The translations under genes and the position numbers were made by a program. A stretch of 64,000 nt of DNA, taken from assembly GCF_000411255.1 (NCBI RefSeq), contig NZ_KE150413.1, positions 2,828,580 through 2,892,579 of the forward strand, given 5' to 3'. The DNA is from Paenibacillus sp. HGH0039 (GTDB lineage: Bacteria > Bacillota > Bacilli > Paenibacillales > NBRC-103111). Below, one piece after another: positions 19,024 through 28,259 of this stretch. The notes under the pieces were generated by a model that was given only the letters and a program-made list of their open reading frames with translations, was not told the DNA's origin and did no database searches. How positions within the stretch are numbered: position 1 is the stretch's first letter; every line of letters starts with the position of its first letter.

Positions 19024-19625
19024 CGTTATCACTGATCCCACTCCAGACGGGCATTCCATGCATACAATTGGCTGTTCGGAAGACAATGGATGGGAATCTT
19101 TTAGGACCTGGTTGTAGTGGCGGGGCTATGATGGTTGACTTAAATGTTGAAGGTCATATGTGGAGAGATCTTGTGGTAGGACTTAACTCACGTTCTCCAG
19201 TAGATGACGATACTGTGGAGCTCAGTCCTGTGTTGTCGGTTGTGAACTCAGACTGTATTGCAAATTACAGGTAGCTGCTCCCGGAGAATTAACGAAGCTT
19301 GCCTAAAAGTTTTAGCAGTCGGTATCGTGGACTCTACCTCGCTTTTCATCGAGTTTAGCTTTCGATTCTTCATGGTTTCGGATTTTCATAATTCCTATGT
19401 AATCGATAATTTTTCCAATAAAAAATAACTGCAGCAATTATTATGCTGCTCCTTAAGACAGCCTGCTGATTTCAGCAGGCTAATTTGTCGATTGCATGAT
19501 CAAACACGGAATTCCGTGGGGTTATCAGCGTTGATGACTCGTATGTGATATAGCAAACGAGGGCTTTTCATCTCGGCGTTGGCTCTTCTATTCTGTTTAA
19601 GAATGGGGATTATTCTGACTGGTAT
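19024..19625. other. Intergenic region without a recognisable gene
   Basis: About 600 bases. An open frame at 19068-19274 has no ribosome site or family signature and was not accepted. The only clear structure is the palindrome at 19460-19481. Confidence 0.5.
19460..19481. repeat. Perfect hairpin
   Basis: 10 bp stem AGCCTGCTGA/TCAGCAGGCT with a 2-base centre. There is no long T-run, so it is a weak terminator candidate for the SDR transcript or for genes on either strand. Confidence 0.5.
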
Positions 19626-20831
19626 TCATTGCTTTCCAGGAAATCCATGCTTTCTCGCACTCCACGCGACCATCAACGCAACGATGAGCAGGATCAGCAG
19701 CGCTCCCGGAAACGACTGAACGCCAAAAAGTTCCAGCAAGGAACCGCCTACAATTCCTCCGCATGCGATGGCCAGATTCCATACGGTCGTATTAATCGGC
19801 ATCGCGATATCTACCCCTTCTTCACCGCTTGCATTGGCTTGCGCGGATTGCAGCAGGGTGGCTGCGCCGCCAAAGGTGAATCCCCATAACGCCACAGCTG
19901 AGTAGACAACCGTCACAGAGGTGCCGCCGATCCATAGGGCAATGGCTACCAGTGTAAAACCACTCAGGCTGATCAATACAAGCATACGCAGTATTCGGTC
20001 GATCAAGATACCGACAATCCAAATGGACACAAGAGCGGCTAAACCAAAGACCAGCAAAACCAAATCAACATGCCCGGCAAGTCCGGAACGCTCGAGGAAC
20101 GGCGCAATGTATGTGTATAAAATATTGTGCGCCAACATCCAGGTGAGCACCACGATGAGAATCGGACGCATGCCGGGCATTACGAAAACCTGCTTTACGT
20201 TCATTCTTTGGTTTGTAGGTTGCCCGGGGTAATCAGGCACTCCCCACAGAACCCAGCCGATTAAAACAAGAGCGAGAAAAGACATAAGTACGAATACAGC
20301 GCGCCAGCCGATCAGGTCACCGAGCAAGGTGCCGATAGGTACGCCGAAGGTCAGAGCAATCGGCGTTCCTACCATTGCGACGGCTAAAGCGCGTCCTTTC
20401 AAGGCATCTGGAACCATGCGCCGCGCGTAACCGGCGATCATTCCCCATGCCGCGCCAGCGGCAACACCGGCGAAAAATCGAGCAATGAGCGTCAACGCAT
20501 AGCTGGTCGACAAGGCGGTAATCGTGTTGAACACCAAAAAGCCCGCAATAATGGCAAGCAGCAGCGGACGACGCCGAACTCCGCCGGTTAGCATGGCGAA
20601 CGGAATTGCCGCCACAAGCGAGCCTATCGCATACAAGGTGACAAGCTGCCCTGCCATCGCGGTTGTAATATGCAGACCATCTCCGATTAACGGCAGCAGC
20701 CCGGCTGGAATGGTTTCGGTGAGAATGCATATAAATCCAGTCATCGCCAGCGCCAGCAATGCCATCCAAGGAAGACGGGCAGGCATGCCTGCCGCTTGAG
20801 CCGTGCCTGTAGATAATGAATGTCGTGACAA
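19626..20831 (-). CDS. MFS transporter, DHA1 group (12 TM)
   Basis: 401 residues from a TTG start at 20831; AGGAGG lies 8 nt upstream and no ATG fits. About 12 hydrophobic segments. Family features: TETIPAGLLPLIGDGL in helix 1, GGVRRRPLL in the loop 2-3 position, RFFAGVAAGAAWGMIAGYARR and the motif-C-like AVAMVGTPIALTFGVPIGTLLGD. It resembles the AraJ/PbuE-like efflux group and should export small molecules by proton antiport; the substrate is unknown. Divergent from a TetR regulator that begins 126 bp away and probably represses it. Confidence 0.93.
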   Translation of the reverse strand: MSRHSLSTGTAQAAGMPARLPWMALLALAMTGFICILTETIPAGLLPLIGDGLHITTAMAGQLVTLYAIGSLVAAIPFAMLTGGVRRRPLLLAIIAGFLVFNTITALSTSYALTLIARFFAGVAAGAAWGMIAGYARRMVPDALKGRALAVAMVGTPIALTFGVPIGTLLGDLIGWRAVFVLMSFLALVLIGWVLWGVPDYPGQPTNQRMNVKQVFVMPGMRPILIVVLTWMLAHNILYTYIAPFLERSGLAGHVDLVLLVFGLAALVSIWIVGILIDRILRMLVLISLSGFTLVAIALWIGGTSVTVVYSAVALWGFTFGGAATLLQSAQANASGEEGVDIAMPINTTVWNLAIACGGIVGGSLLELFGVQSFPGALLILLIVALMVAWSARKHGFPGKQ

Positions 20832-20957
20832 ATGAACTTCCTCCTTTACATGAATATGATTTATGGATCGATCACTCCATATATGTTAACCATCCGAACT
20901 TTAGTTGTCAATAACTTGTGGATCAATTAGTATAGAATTAATGAAGGAGGTCATCTT
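20832..20957. promoter_or_regulatory. Divergent TetR/MFS control region
   Basis: Minus-strand TTGACA-N17-TAACAT points at the MFS gene, and plus-strand TTGTCA-N17-TAGTAT points at tetR; their -35 elements overlap near 20910. An ATGGA-N8-TCCAT inverted repeat near 20863 is a possible operator. Confidence 0.5.
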
Positions 20958-21596
20958 ATGCCACGAACGGGACGTCCACGCGCATTTAATCGTGATGAGG
21001 CGGTTGCTGCGGCCATGCTTTTATTTTGGGAATACGGTTTTGAATCGACTTCGCTTACACAGCTCCGCGAAGCAATGGGAGGTATATCGGCGGCGAGTTT
21101 TTATGCGGCGTTCGAATCCAAGGAGGCGCTGTTTTACGAGGCGATGAAGCTATATAAATCCACATATGGTCAGGTTTCAGATAGTTTCCGGGATAAAAGT
21201 TTGACTCCGAAAGCAGCAATCGAACAAGTGCTGCGACGATCGGCACGAATGCAGACAGACCGTTCTCATCCTTTAGGCTGCCTACTGGTTTTGTCGGCCG
21301 TAAACTGTTCCCCTGAACTAAATCATATACGAGAGATGGTTGCCAAGGAGCGGCAGAAGGTGCGAGGCTGGTTGAAAGATTGTTTGTTGCGGGCGGTAGA
21401 AAATGAAGAATTGCCCCCTACTGCGGATATTTCGGTGCTGGTTGCCTTATTTGATACATTCCTTCAAGGTATATCAACACAAGCCCGGGATGGTGTTCCG
21501 TATGAACGCATTGACGCGGCCATCACCCAACTGATGCGAATCTGGGATGTATTATCGACTAAACCAGACAATTCAGGAGATACATTGATTTCTTGA
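20958..21596 (+). CDS. TetR/AcrR family regulator
   Basis: 212 residues; GAAGGAGGTCATCTT precedes ATG. N-terminal TetR helix-turn-helix spans about residues 8-55 (RDEAVAAAMLLFWEYGFESTSLTQLREAMGGISAASFYAAFESKEALFYEAM). The C-terminal ligand domain contains RSHPLGCLLVLSAVNCSPE, typical of the group that controls efflux and oxidoreductase genes. Divergent from the MFS transporter and likely its repressor. Terminator at 21717. Confidence 0.93.
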   Translation: MPRTGRPRAFNRDEAVAAAMLLFWEYGFESTSLTQLREAMGGISAASFYAAFESKEALFYEAMKLYKSTYGQVSDSFRDKSLTPKAAIEQVLRRSARMQTDRSHPLGCLLVLSAVNCSPELNHIREMVAKERQKVRGWLKDCLLRAVENEELPPTADISVLVALFDTFLQGISTQARDGVPYERIDAAITQLMRIWDVLSTKPDNSGDTLIS

Positions 21597-21716
21597 ATCC
21601 TACGGAGAAGTTCCAATTAGATGAGTTATGTAATGCGGCCCATCGCTAAGCAAAACAAAAAAACCGACCTTTGGTTGAGCAGCTTTACACTGTGCTCACA
21701 CACTTACACGTGAAAA

Positions 21717-21748
21717 AAGGACAGCCCTGTTATGCCGGGACTGTCCTT
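21717..21748 (+). terminator. Terminator after tetR
   Basis: 8 bp stem AAGGACAG/CTGTCCTT extended by CC/GG, loop about 12. Lies downstream of tetR and downstream of the monooxygenase pseudogene on the other strand, so it may serve both. Confidence 0.7.
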
Positions 21749-21797
21749 CGTCATGCGTTGCTGATCTAGCTCCGCTGCAGCACAATGCCTTTCACGA

Positions 21798-22976
21798 TCA
21801 CTTCAATTCACGAAGGAACCATTTCTTCTGAACGAGGATGTCGATGAGTCCGAAAGGTGCGCGGTCGTCGAAGCAGAATACCTCGTGGTTTTGGTGCGTC
21901 ATTGTGGCGGCGGCCTCGCTGCGGGGGAAAAGCGCCTCTTCGTAGGCGCTCAGTGCCGCTTTGACGTCGTCGGGGTACGCGGCGATCGCCTTCCCCAACT
22001 CGGCGCCGTCGAACATGGCCAAGTTCGCACCCTCGCCGGCGAATGGCGACATCAGGTGTGCGGCATCACCGAGGAGCGTCACTCCGGGTACGCGGTCCCA
22101 TCGGTGTTCGATTGGGAGTGCGTGGATCACGCGCAGGACCGGTGCGGTATCGCCGTCGGTGATCAGCGCCGTGAGCTCCGGCGCCCACCCGTCGAACTCG
22201 GCCGCGATTCGGGCCGTCGTGGCGGTGGCGTCCGTGAAGTTGATGCCGGCGATTCACTCGGCGGTGCAGTTTAATTGGACGTACGTGTGAAGGATGTTCC
22301 CCGGCTCGAGGTGCACGAGGATCCCCTTCCCCGGGACGAGCGCATATAACGAGCCGCCGCCGACCGTTTTGGCGGCGGCTGGGTGCCGCTCATCGACGCC
22401 GTACAGGTAGGTCTCGATGTATGACGTGCCAACATATTCAGGCTTCACGCCGGAAACCAACGGGCGGATCTTCGACCAAGCGCCGTCCACACCCACGAGG
22501 AGTTCTGTACGGACACAGTGGAGCCGTCCGCAAAATTCAGTTCATGTCGGCCGTCGCCGAGGGCGGCGGCTCCGACGAGCTCTTTCCCCCACTGAATCGT
22601 TTCGGGCGGCAACGAGTCGAGGAGAAGGCGGCGCAGGTCGCCGCGAAGCACCTCGGGACGTCCTCTGTTACCATCATCGGGTTTGTCGAGGAGCACCTTC
22701 CCGTGCGTATCAAGTACCCGCGCCGCTTGGCCGCCTTTGTGGATCAGGCCGAGGAACTCGTCGAACAGCCCTGCTGCCTGGAGCGCATGTTGTCCATTGT
22801 ACTCGTGGATGTCGAGCTGCCCGCCCTGCGCGCGGGCCTCTGCCGAGGGCTCCGCCTCGTAGATCGTTGCGGGGATGCCGTGGACGTGGAGAACGCGTGC
22901 GAGAGTCAGGCCTCCCAAGCCACCACCAACGATCGTAACGGGTGTCGTCGTTTTTCGGGATCCGGTTTTTTTGTCA
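21798..22976 (-). pseudogene. FAD-dependent monooxygenase (Tet(X)-like), inactivated
   Basis: Starts at GTG 22976 ([12 protein letters not shown] dinucleotide-binding fold) and ends at 21798. Two lesions: near 22512 the frame shifts by an extra GT (GSTV then, in another frame, [13 protein letters not shown]), and TGA at 22254 replaces what is probably a Trp codon (AE*IAGINF). Remaining conserved parts are the DG motif in VGVDGAWS and the FAD motif LLGDAAHLMSPFAGEGANLAM. Intact relatives hydroxylate aromatic compounds or antibiotics using NADPH and O2. It follows the DHA2 MFS gene by 32 bases, so it was the second gene of that operon. Base composition is much more GC-rich than the MFS gene. 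Confidence 0.88.
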
Positions 22977-23008
22977 CGTTACTTCTCTTCTTTCTAATTT
23001 TGAACGGT

Positions 23009-24430
23009 TTATTTGCTGCTTAAGGCTACCTGTCCCTTACGGCTTTTTAACAAAGAAGAACCTACTAAGCCGATGATCACAAATACAAAAACTCCAATGA
23101 AAGCATAATTTACTCCATGAACCTGGGACTGGGCAACTTCGTTAAATCGTCCGGATTCAACAGCGTGACTCGATACTTCCGTATAGATGGTAATCAATAA
23201 TGCAGTCCCGATCGATCCGCCAACCTGTCGGAACGTATTAATCATTGCCGTTCCATGATTGATTAAATGATCCGGCAGCGCATTTAACCCTTCCGTAGTC
23301 ATTGGCATCATGATCATAGAAATACCCACGATCATGAGCGCGTAGAACAATACGATCATCCAAAGTGCCGTTTGTGCATGCATGAAAATAAATGGAATTA
23401 CGGAGACGGCAATCAGAATATAACCGATTACACCCAAGTATTTACCACCGATCCGATCGTAAATTTTACCGGCAATCATGGAAACAATGCCGTTTACAAC
23501 CGCACCGGGCAACAGAATGAGTCCGGATTCAAGAGCCGTCATCCCCCTAATGTTTTGAATATAAATGGGCAGCATCGTTTGTGGACCCATTAAGCAAATA
23601 AATGAGATGACCACGGCTATTGTCGATAAAACAAAGGCATACGACTTAAATACCCTAAACTCAAGCATGGGTTTTTCCGACCTTAATCCCTTTAATATCA
23701 GTAAAGTTAACCCTGTTGCTCCAACAATGCAACACACCGCTGCGCTTAGAGCGCTACCGGAGCCGGCAATGCTAATCCCATACAATAAAGCGCCAAAACC
23801 AACCGTGGATAAAAATACAGAAGGAATATCTATCTTCTGCCGCTTGTTTACCTCTGTGACATTCTTCATGTAGACAAGGGTAAGAATTAACACAATGACG
23901 GCAACAGGAAGCACCATGAAAAAGATATATCTCCACGAGAAATGGTTCATAATCAAACCTGAAAGCGTCGGACCGATCGCCGGTGCAAAAGCAATGACTA
24001 ATCCAACCAACCCCATCGCCGTCCCCCGCTTCTCTCTGGGGAAAATGATGAAAAATACAGTTTGCATAAGCAGCATAGTTATGCTTGCTCCGCAGGCTTG
24101 GATGATGCGTGCGATCAAAAGTAAAGTGAAGTTTGGCGATACAGCCGCAAGCGTTGTTCCTATAATAAATAAAGACATAGCCACGATCATTAATTGACGA
24201 GTCGTATATTTGCTTATAAAGAATGCCGTCACCGGAAGAAGAATACCATTAGCCATCAGGTAAGCCGTGGTTAGCCATTGCCCTGTACCTGCACTAATTC
24301 CAAAATCGATCATGATCTCGGGCAAAGCTGTAAACAAGACCGTTTGATTTAAGATGGTTACAAATGTCCCTATTAAAAAAATACATGCAAGTAAGGTTCT
24401 ATTAAAGTTAAGACTGCTTTTTTCACTCAT
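23009..24430 (-). CDS. MFS transporter, DHA2 group (EmrB/QacA-like)
   Basis: 473 residues from ATG 24430, chosen because AAGGAG lies 9 nt upstream; the frame opens earlier at 24478. About 14 hydrophobic segments. Motifs: NQTVLFTALPEIM in helix 1, GQWLTTAYLMANGILLPVTAFFISKY, and motif C-like GLVGLVIAFAPAIGPTLSGLIM. A proton-coupled multidrug exporter by family. Divergent from the MarR gene at 24668 and followed by the dead monooxygenase, so this was probably a MarR-controlled export plus modification unit. Confidence 0.94.
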   Translation of the reverse strand: MSEKSSLNFNRTLLACIFLIGTFVTILNQTVLFTALPEIMIDFGISAGTGQWLTTAYLMANGILLPVTAFFISKYTTRQLMIVAMSLFIIGTTLAAVSPNFTLLLIARIIQACGASITMLLMQTVFFIIFPREKRGTAMGLVGLVIAFAPAIGPTLSGLIMNHFSWRYIFFMVLPVAVIVLILTLVYMKNVTEVNKRQKIDIPSVFLSTVGFGALLYGISIAGSGSALSAAVCCIVGATGLTLLILKGLRSEKPMLEFRVFKSYAFVLSTIAVVISFICLMGPQTMLPIYIQNIRGMTALESGLILLPGAVVNGIVSMIAGKIYDRIGGKYLGVIGYILIAVSVIPFIFMHAQTALWMIVLFYALMIVGISMIMMPMTTEGLNALPDHLINHGTAMINTFRQVGGSIGTALLITIYTEVSSHAVESGRFNEVAQSQVHGVNYAFIGVFVFVIIGLVGSSLLKSRKGQVALSSK

Positions 24431-24539
24431 CACCATGTTCTCCTTTAAGTTCATTCCTGCTTTATTGCTGTCATCCATCCGGGATGGGGAAAAAAATCGC
24501 CCAAAACCATGTTTTCTCCTTCCTCTTTGGCTTATACTA

Positions 24540-24580
24540 ATATCGATATCGTTTGACTCTCATCCGTTTTTGGATAGAAT
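24540..24580 (+). promoter_or_regulatory. marR promoter with adjacent palindrome
   Basis: TTGACT (24553-24558), 16 bp spacer, TAGAAT (24575-24580), directed at the MarR gene. The palindrome ATATCGATAT (24540-24549) lies just upstream, between the two divergent genes, and is a candidate operator. Confidence 0.5.
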
Positions 24581-24667
24581 GATTGATGATGAGCCATGTA
24601 ATAGTGAGGCGCCACACTAATATAGAGCAAGCGTACTTCTGAATTTATTTTTTGTCAAGGGAGAATA

Positions 24668-25138
24668 ATGATGGGTCTTTCAAAAGAAAATGCCGTTTTA
24701 GCGGTTGAAGTTCTGGATCTGCTGTTTCGTGCCACACGTCATATCCAACAGGAATATGAAATGAAACTGGAGTCGCTTTCTTTACCGTTCCAGCTTTCAG
24801 GACCTAGGTTACGCCTATTGCTTATGGTTTGGCGTGCAGAAAAAATTCGGATGAATGAATTAGCGAGCAAATTGGGCGTGAAACCCAGAACCGTGACTGA
24901 ATTGGTTGATGCATTGGAACGTGATGGTGTTCTTCATCGAACTCCTGACCCGAATGATCGCCGGGCAACGCTGCTGCATTTAACCGAGGAAGCTCTGAAT
25001 CAGATTTCTCGTGTTCGGTCTGTACAAATGCAAATTTCGGATGAAATTTTGCAAAAGTTTTCCGCAGAACAGCGCACCCAATTACATGCCTTATTAAGCA
25101 AAATTTTTGAAGGAATGGAATTTGATTTTGTCTATTAA
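24668..25138 (+). CDS. MarR family transcriptional regulator
   Basis: 156 residues; tandem ATG codons at 24668 and 24671 follow GGGAG. Winged helix: MNELASKLGVKPRTVTELVDALERDGVLHRTPDPNDRRATLLHLTEEA, including the conserved wing DPNDRRA. Divergent from the DHA2 MFS gene and likely its repressor. About 35 N-terminal residues precede the DNA-binding domain as in other MarR dimers. Confidence 0.93.
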   Translation: MMGLSKENAVLAVEVLDLLFRATRHIQQEYEMKLESLSLPFQLSGPRLRLLLMVWRAEKIRMNELASKLGVKPRTVTELVDALERDGVLHRTPDPNDRRATLLHLTEEALNQISRVRSVQMQISDEILQKFSAEQRTQLHALLSKIFEGMEFDFVY

Positions 25139-25492
25139 CTGCATGCATGCGATTTCGTAGTGTATCCATCAAAAAATCCCCTCTGAGTAAAAGGCAGCCC
25201 GCCCACTCAAAGGGGAAAGAATTTTGGGTGCCGAAGCCCAAAGTCGTCTCGTTCGAAAAGTCCTTCGCTTGCTCGATACATACAAGGACATTGCTGCGCA
25301 TCCGAAATTGTAGGCCATATTCCAAAATTCCAATGTCTACCATATTTGGATGCCTAGGTTCATAATATTTGTAAGCGTATACATTTGTTTTGGCTTCAGA
25401 CAACCAAATACCGTCAGATCAAAGGGGGGATGCCGTTTTAAACCCGATTGCGAGCTGATTTTATCCCCATTTTTAAAGGAGGAACTCTGATC

Positions 25493-26839
25493 ATGCGAAA
25501 GGGAATGTCTTACCTGTTGATCCTGTCGTTAATTCTGACCTGTTTTTCCATCTTCGCTACGAAAGCCGAAGCCGCGGACTATACGCGCGGCGTCGAATTA
25601 TCCGGAAGCGCAGCCACCATATGGTTCAAATCCGCCGTCAACTCGAGTTGGGTCGATGTCCATTACAAAGTGAACGGCGGCGTACAGCAAAATTTCAGAA
25701 TGGCTTACAACGCCAGCAAATCCCGATATGAAAAAGCCATCTCAAACATTTTCGCCGGCTCCGTGATTACGTATTCGTTCACTTACAATAACGGAACCCC
25801 AGCCTACGACACCGAAGTCTTTACTTACACCGCGGGTACCACGCCGCCTGCCTCTTCTTCCGGCTCTATTTATGACATTCTTCCATCTTCGATTCCCTCA
25901 CCGGCAAGCGGCGCCGTTTCAGTCAAGGTCATGAACGGCACCAACGGCGCTTACTCCGACCAGCAGATATACTGGGGCGTTATCGGCATTAATCCCGCCA
26001 ACAATAAGTGGAGCTATCTGGACCTGAACGGCAATCTGATCCCCATCTCCACCGCCTTGAACGATGCGCCGGGGCATTTAACCAAAAACGGCATCAATTA
26101 CGCCAACATCTACCACAAGGTCAGCGATGCTCCCTGGGCCACCTTGCCCAAGATTACGGGGGGCCGAATGTTCCTTAGCGCCGGTACACCACTGTACATC
26201 AAAACCTATAACGATGGATTCGCCGGCCCCGATCTGAATAACCCGACCGATCCAAACCGCGATAACTATTTGGATTTCGCTGAATTCACGATTGATGCAG
26301 CCGGCTATCATGGCAATACGACACGCGTCGATGGATTCGGTTTCCCCATTCAGCATCGACTGGTCAACAAATCCGGTTCCTTCGATCGAACCACGGGTGA
26401 ACTGGAATCCGAGACCCGAAGCGGAATCTTCACCAAATTCCAGGCTGAAGTTCCTGCCGCTTTCAAATCGCTGGCCACCGTTCAAGCGCCTTATCGCATC
26501 GTCGCGCCGATTCACGGTTCTTTCGCCCAGGGTGGCGCTAATGCCAACTATTTCGGCGGGTACGCTCCCTACAATACACAGGATATTTTCCGGTGCGACG
26601 GCGCTTTAACCAATGCGGCAACTTGTGCAGCCATTAATCGTCATGTTTACACGACGGGCGACTGGAATAACGTGTCGAATTACTATAAAGCGGCACCGGC
26701 CAATTATTACGCGAAATTTTGGCACGATCACAGCATTAACCGCTTGGCCTACGGGTTTCCGTATGACGATGTCAACGGCCAATCCTCTTATCTTGAAGTA
26801 AGCGACCCGAAAGGCTTGATTATCCGTGTCGGCTGGTAA
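25493..26839 (+). CDS. Secreted GH64 endo-beta-1,3-glucanase with N-terminal carbohydrate-binding domain
   Basis: 448 residues from ATG 25493 (AGGAGG 10 nt upstream). Signal peptide about 1-27 ending KAEA. Residues about 28-120 (YTRGVELSGSAATIWFKS...VDVHYKVNGG) form a beta-sandwich domain like the CBM56 modules found on bacillar beta-1,3-glucanases, followed by a short Ser/Thr/Pro linker. The rest is GH64: YDILPSSIPSPASG, the proposed acid in YLDFAEFTI and the proposed Asp in TRVDGFGFPIQ lie 16 residues apart, the same spacing as Glu154 and Asp170 in the laminaripentaose-producing enzyme. It should cut fungal or algal beta-1,3-glucan outside the cell. No local regulator. Confidence 0.95.
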   Translation: MRKGMSYLLILSLILTCFSIFATKAEAADYTRGVELSGSAATIWFKSAVNSSWVDVHYKVNGGVQQNFRMAYNASKSRYEKAISNIFAGSVITYSFTYNNGTPAYDTEVFTYTAGTTPPASSSGSIYDILPSSIPSPASGAVSVKVMNGTNGAYSDQQIYWGVIGINPANNKWSYLDLNGNLIPISTALNDAPGHLTKNGINYANIYHKVSDAPWATLPKITGGRMFLSAGTPLYIKTYNDGFAGPDLNNPTDPNRDNYLDFAEFTIDAAGYHGNTTRVDGFGFPIQHRLVNKSGSFDRTTGELESETRSGIFTKFQAEVPAAFKSLATVQAPYRIVAPIHGSFAQGGANANYFGGYAPYNTQDIFRCDGALTNAATCAAINRHVYTTGDWNNVSNYYKAAPANYYAKFWHDHSINRLAYGFPYDDVNGQSSYLEVSDPKGLIIRVGW

Positions 26840-26876
26840 ATATTGTGTTGACAATGTTCGAAGAAAAAGCTCACAA

Positions 26877-27155
26877 AAATGAAGCTTATTTCCATCGCGT
26901 TGCTTTTAATTGGTTCCGATTTGGCGGCCAATATCTTGTTTCAGGACCGCTTGACATTGTCATGGCGGGGACTTGGATGTATTCATGGGGATCATTCCTT
27001 ATGGACTGGCACTGGGCATATTTGGGAGCGTCCTCCCACCCCTTCTGTATTCGATTGGAATGCCGCATGTCGGTTCGGGGTTGGGAACCATTCTGACGTC
27101 ATCCGAATTACCGGTTGTCGTCATCATGTCCTCTTTAGTGCTGGGATTTTTCTAA
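26877..27155 (+). pseudogene. EamA (DMT) transporter remnant
   Basis: Two frames together look like the C-terminal end of an EamA family permease. The second frame (from about 26973) reads LALGIFGSVLPPLLYSIGMPHVGSGLGTILTSSELPVVVIMSSLVLGF before a stop; this is the well-conserved helix 8-9 region of the family. The upstream part is frameshifted and the first half of the gene is absent. Not functional. Confidence 0.7.
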
Positions 27156-27255
27156 GCATTTTCAGAATTTCCGACATAAACGTAAAGACTTCTTCCTGCA
27201 AATAGTAGTTTTCACTGTAACGGGTTTAACGGCGAAATCATTTTATTTAAGAAAA

Positions 27256-27276
27256 ACCGGAGGCGCTGCCTCCGGT
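27256..27276. terminator. Terminator-like hairpin
   Basis: Perfect 9 bp stem ACCGGAGGC/GCCTCCGGT with a 3-base loop, T-rich sequence after it on the plus strand (CCTCTTTAGG) and a run of A before it. Downstream of the EamA remnant on the plus strand and of tetR (27516) on the minus strand. Confidence 0.65.
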
Positions 27277-27515
27277 CCTCTTTAGGTTGTACGTATATCC
27301 GAAATTGTGTACTCATGCCCACGTACCCCTTGATAATACTCGGGGTATATTTCTCCTACGCATGATTCATACGAAAGCCTTGTTGGTACCGAAGGATCTC
27401 CATCGTCCACCATATTGGCCGGAATTTCAGCCAAATTGCGCGGACGACTCGAATACATCGACGTCAATATGCGGTAACTCGATTTTCACAGGGAATGCTC
27501 TTTGAATATCGTCCG

Positions 27516-28100
27516 TTACCCGCGCTGGTTGTCCGGAGCGAGCTGCTTCTCCAAGAGCAGCTCCGCTGCCTTCCGGAAATACTCCGGATCAAACTCGGTC
27601 CTATCCAAGTAGCTCTTCATGACGAATCCGTCATATAACATTCTCAACTGCGCAGTCAGCTCCTCGGGCTGTCGTGCCCCGCCTTCCCTTGCAAGCTCTA
27701 GAACCCGAGACCAGAAACTCCTCTGAATGCCCAGCAACTTGATGTGGGCGGGGTGATCCGGATCCGGGAATTCGACCGCCGCGTTCAAGAACGGACACCC
27801 CCGGTAATCCGGCATCCCCATCTGTTCGGTCACATCGCGAATGAGGGTGTCGAGCTGTTCCTTAGGAGAGTTCGGATACAGCTGCCTCAGTTTTTCCAGC
27901 TTTTCTACTTTTAGTTCATCCCTAGATTCGAGATAAGCAACCGCCAGATCATCCTTAGTCGCGAAACTTCGATAGAAGCTTGCCTTGGCAACGCCGGACT
28001 CCTTAATAATCCGATCGATGCCGACCGCCCGTATTCCCTCCATGTAAAACAATTCGGAGGCGACCCGCAGTATACGATCTCTAGCCGATTCTTTTTGCAT
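27516..28100 (-). CDS. TetR/AcrR family regulator
   Basis: 194 residues; GGGGG lies 7 nt before ATG 28100. N-terminal helix-turn-helix: RDRILRVASELFYMEGIRAVGIDRIIKESGVAKASFYRSFATKDDLAVAYL. C-terminal ligand domain contains MPDYRGCPFLNAAVEFPDPDHPAH, typical of the YxaF/LmrA-like group. It is divergent from the DHA2 MFS gene at 28260 and its likely operators are the two AGACAGRYCTGTCT sites between them. Confidence 0.93.
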   Translation of the reverse strand: MQKESARDRILRVASELFYMEGIRAVGIDRIIKESGVAKASFYRSFATKDDLAVAYLESRDELKVEKLEKLRQLYPNSPKEQLDTLIRDVTEQMGMPDYRGCPFLNAAVEFPDPDHPAHIKLLGIQRSFWSRVLELAREGGARQPEELTAQLRMLYDGFVMKSYLDRTEFDPEYFRKAAELLLEKQLAPDNQRG

Positions 28101-28137
28101 ATTCGACCCCCGTCTCTATAGGTTTGGAAAAAAGTGT

Positions 28138-28166
28138 TTGACATGAGACAGATCTGTCTGTATCAT
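28138..28166 (+). promoter_or_regulatory. MFS promoter with TetR operator 1 in the spacer
   Basis: TTGACA (28138-28143), 17 bp spacer, TATCAT (28161-28166). The spacer contains the perfect 14 bp palindrome AGACAGATCTGTCT (28146-28159), so a bound repressor would cover the promoter. Confidence 0.82.
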
Positions 28167-28179
28167 TTTCATCGTAAAG

Positions 28180-28193
28180 AGACAGACCTGTCT
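28180..28193. promoter_or_regulatory. TetR operator 2
   Basis: AGACAGACCTGTCT, one base from the palindrome at 28146, lies 34 bp downstream just past the predicted transcription start. Confidence 0.75.
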
Positions 28194-28259
28194 ACTCCAT
28201 TATATGAAATCCTCTCGCCTCCTGTCAATCGAGCGAGTAGTGAGAAAGGGGAACTTTCT

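Noticed and set aside
19068-19274. 68-codon plus-strand frame
   Set aside because: No ribosome site, no recognisable family, lies in decayed-looking intergenic DNA.
22421-23023. 200-codon plus-strand frame
   Set aside because: Antisense to the GC-rich monooxygenase pseudogene, which has clear FAD motifs on the minus strand.
26078-26515. 145-codon minus-strand frame
   Set aside because: Antisense to the GH64 catalytic domain.
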